A stretch of 6,961 nucleotides of DNA from assembly GCA_946481625.1 (NCBI GenBank), contig CAMLOZ010000187.1, positions 1 to 6,961 of the forward strand, in the 5' to 3' direction. The notes beneath the pieces are model-generated. The model saw only the letters and a program-made list of their open reading frames with translations, did not search any database and was not told the DNA's origin. The translations under genes were made by a program, and so were the position numbers. This document shows positions 6,025-6,961 of the stretch, one piece after another. Origin of the DNA: an uncultured Haloferula sp. (GTDB lineage Bacteria > Verrucomicrobiota > Verrucomicrobiae > Verrucomicrobiales > Akkermansiaceae). Each line of letters begins with the position of its first letter. Within the stretch, counting starts at the first letter, position 1.

Positions 6025-6961
6025 CATGCCTCCTTGAAGTCGCGGAAGCGGAAGAGTTCCGACAAGCGATACCCCGTGTAACGCCCGATCAAAATGATGA
6101 GCGCCAGCAGCACCAGCAGCAATTCCGGAAAGTAGAAGGCGAGGTACTTCACCTGCCGGATGCTCATGAAGGCGAAGGCGATCACCGCGACGATGAGCGA
6201 GCCGCCCACTTGCATCAGCGCGCTACGCTTGCCTTCCTCTTCCCAGATCAGCGACATGCGCTCGATGGTCCATGCGAGGATGATCATCGGGAAGAGCGTG
6301 ATGCGGAGACCGCCCGGCAGGCCAAGACGGAAGCTCACCACGCTGAGTATCATCATCAGCAAAGTGACGATCACCACACAGGCTGCGACGCGGGGCACGA
6401 CCAGCATGTTCAAGCGGGACAGAAGGAAGCGGAACCATAGGCCGGCCGCCACGATCACCGTGAACATGATCAGGCCGCTCTCCAATTCCATCTCCAGCAG
6501 CGCGAGCGCGAGCAGCACCGGCATGAAGGTGCCGAGCGTCGCGATCCCGACCAGATTCCGCATCACCACCACCACGAAGGCCCCGAGCGGGATCAGCACC
6601 ACGTAGCGGAAGACATCGCGCTCGGAGGCTGGCAGGCCGAAGATGGTTGAGACTAGGAGCGGCGAGTTCCGCAAGTTCGCGAGTTCGGTCGGGCGGATGA
6701 AGTCGCGGGTGACGGTAAAGGAGAGCTGCGAAGCATCGCCCCCGGTAACTTCGAACAAGGCGGCACCTCCGCGATGCCAGACGAAGATTTTTGCGGGGTC
6801 GAGCGTGGCCGCCGGATCATCCGGATCCCGGACTTTCCAATAGGCTCCGTCGTAGTATTCCACGAGCCGGGTCGGTTGCTGGCCGCCGCGTGCCTCCTCA
6901 AGCCTCACCCCGTAGGCGACGTTGCCGAGAGCCACGGCACGCTCGATGGCCAGGTGACATT
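6024..6961 (-). CDS. Inactive transglutaminase-like 7TM membrane protein, 5'-truncated by window edge
   Basis: The visible 311 codons are the C-terminal part of the family in which an inactive transglutaminase-like domain is fused to seven transmembrane helices (Pfam-type Transglut_i_TM plus 7TM_transglut). The frame stays open to the right edge, so the true start and most of the N-terminal domain lie outside; a GTG at 6935 is not a credible start. Counting from 6935 as residue 1, residues 1-105 form a soluble region (KVRDPDDPAAT, IFVWHRGG, DFIRPTELANLRNSPL). Hydrophobic segments then follow at about 110-126, 129-149, 153-171, 178-202, 210-225, 243-258 and 266-284. The string LVGIATLGTFMPVLLALALL (128-147) and the C-terminal YRLSELFRFRDF (289-300) are characteristic of the family. 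The soluble domain is expected outside the cytoplasm. It is translationally coupled to the ATP-grasp gene. Biochemical role is not established. Confidence 0.88.
   Translation of the reverse strand, partial: CHLAIERAVALGNVAYGVRLEEARGGQQPTRLVEYYDGAYWKVRDPDDPAATLDPAKIFVWHRGGAALFEVTGGDASQLSFTVTRDFIRPTELANLRNSPLLVSTIFGLPASERDVFRYVVLIPLGAFVVVVMRNLVGIATLGTFMPVLLALALLEMELESGLIMFTVIVAAGLWFRFLLSRLNMLVVPRVAACVVIVTLLMMILSVVSFRLGLPGGLRITLFPMIILAWTIERMSLIWEEEGKRSALMQVGGSLIVAVIAFAFMSIRQVKYLAFYFPELLLVLLALIILIGRYTGYRLSELFRFRDFKEA
6029..6035 (-). promoter_or_regulatory. Ribosome binding site for the ATP-grasp gene inside the 7TM gene end
   Basis: The minus strand reads AAGGAGG within the last codons of the 7TM gene, then C, then ATGATGA, which contains two in-frame ATG codons and the upstream stop. 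The spacing favours the second ATG (6024). This arrangement points to independent ribosome loading plus translational coupling. Confidence 0.6.

Noticed and set aside
6024..6935. A complete 303-residue membrane protein beginning at GTG 6935
   Set aside because: The frame is open to the window edge and the family has a large N-terminal domain before this point, so the gene is treated as truncated by the window.

Overview
The window is GC-rich, densely coding bacterial DNA with seven protein-coding genes, one of which runs off the right edge. No rRNA, tRNA, CRISPR array, transposase or phage gene is visible. The gene content (PiT transporter paired with a DUF47 protein, pstB-phoU, and a 7TM inactive-transglutaminase/ATP-grasp pair) together with GC-rich hairpin-bearing intergenic sequence fits an environmental Gram-negative bacterium. 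Verrucomicrobiota is my best guess from general familiarity, but nothing here proves the phylum. High GC keeps many wrong frames open, so long antisense open frames lie over almost every real gene and were discarded.

Left part (1-3988) is a phosphate locus with two divergent transcription units. On the minus strand pstB (ATPase of the high-affinity Pst phosphate importer) is followed after 7 bp by phoU (PhoB/PhoR and Pst regulator). On the plus strand a DUF47 PhoU-like protein is followed after 10 bp by a PiT-family phosphate permease carrying a long hydrophilic central insert. They diverge from a 175-bp region (1722-1896) that should hold both promoters. pstS, pstC and pstA are not in the window, so pstB-phoU is a detached pair. 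The arrangement suggests joint control of a low-affinity (PiT) and a high-affinity (Pst) uptake route.

Middle (3989-5052): the pit gene converges on a minus-strand LolD/MacB-type ABC ATPase across only 44 bp. That ATPase has no permease partner in view. Upstream of it lies a 315-bp gene-free stretch with a compact array of three hairpins, two of them inside an imperfect 18-bp direct repeat. This looks like a dispersed intergenic repeat. The exact 13-base hairpin core of this array also occurs between pit and the ABC gene.

Right part (5053-6961): a translationally coupled minus-strand pair. The upstream gene, cut by the window edge, encodes the C-terminal part of an inactive transglutaminase-like protein fused to seven transmembrane helices. 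The downstream gene encodes a RimK-related ATP-grasp ligase (alpha-L-glutamate ligase-like). This pair, often accompanied elsewhere by a RimB-like aspartyl protease, is a conserved but functionally poorly understood peptide-ligase system. It is the best candidate in the window for new biology.
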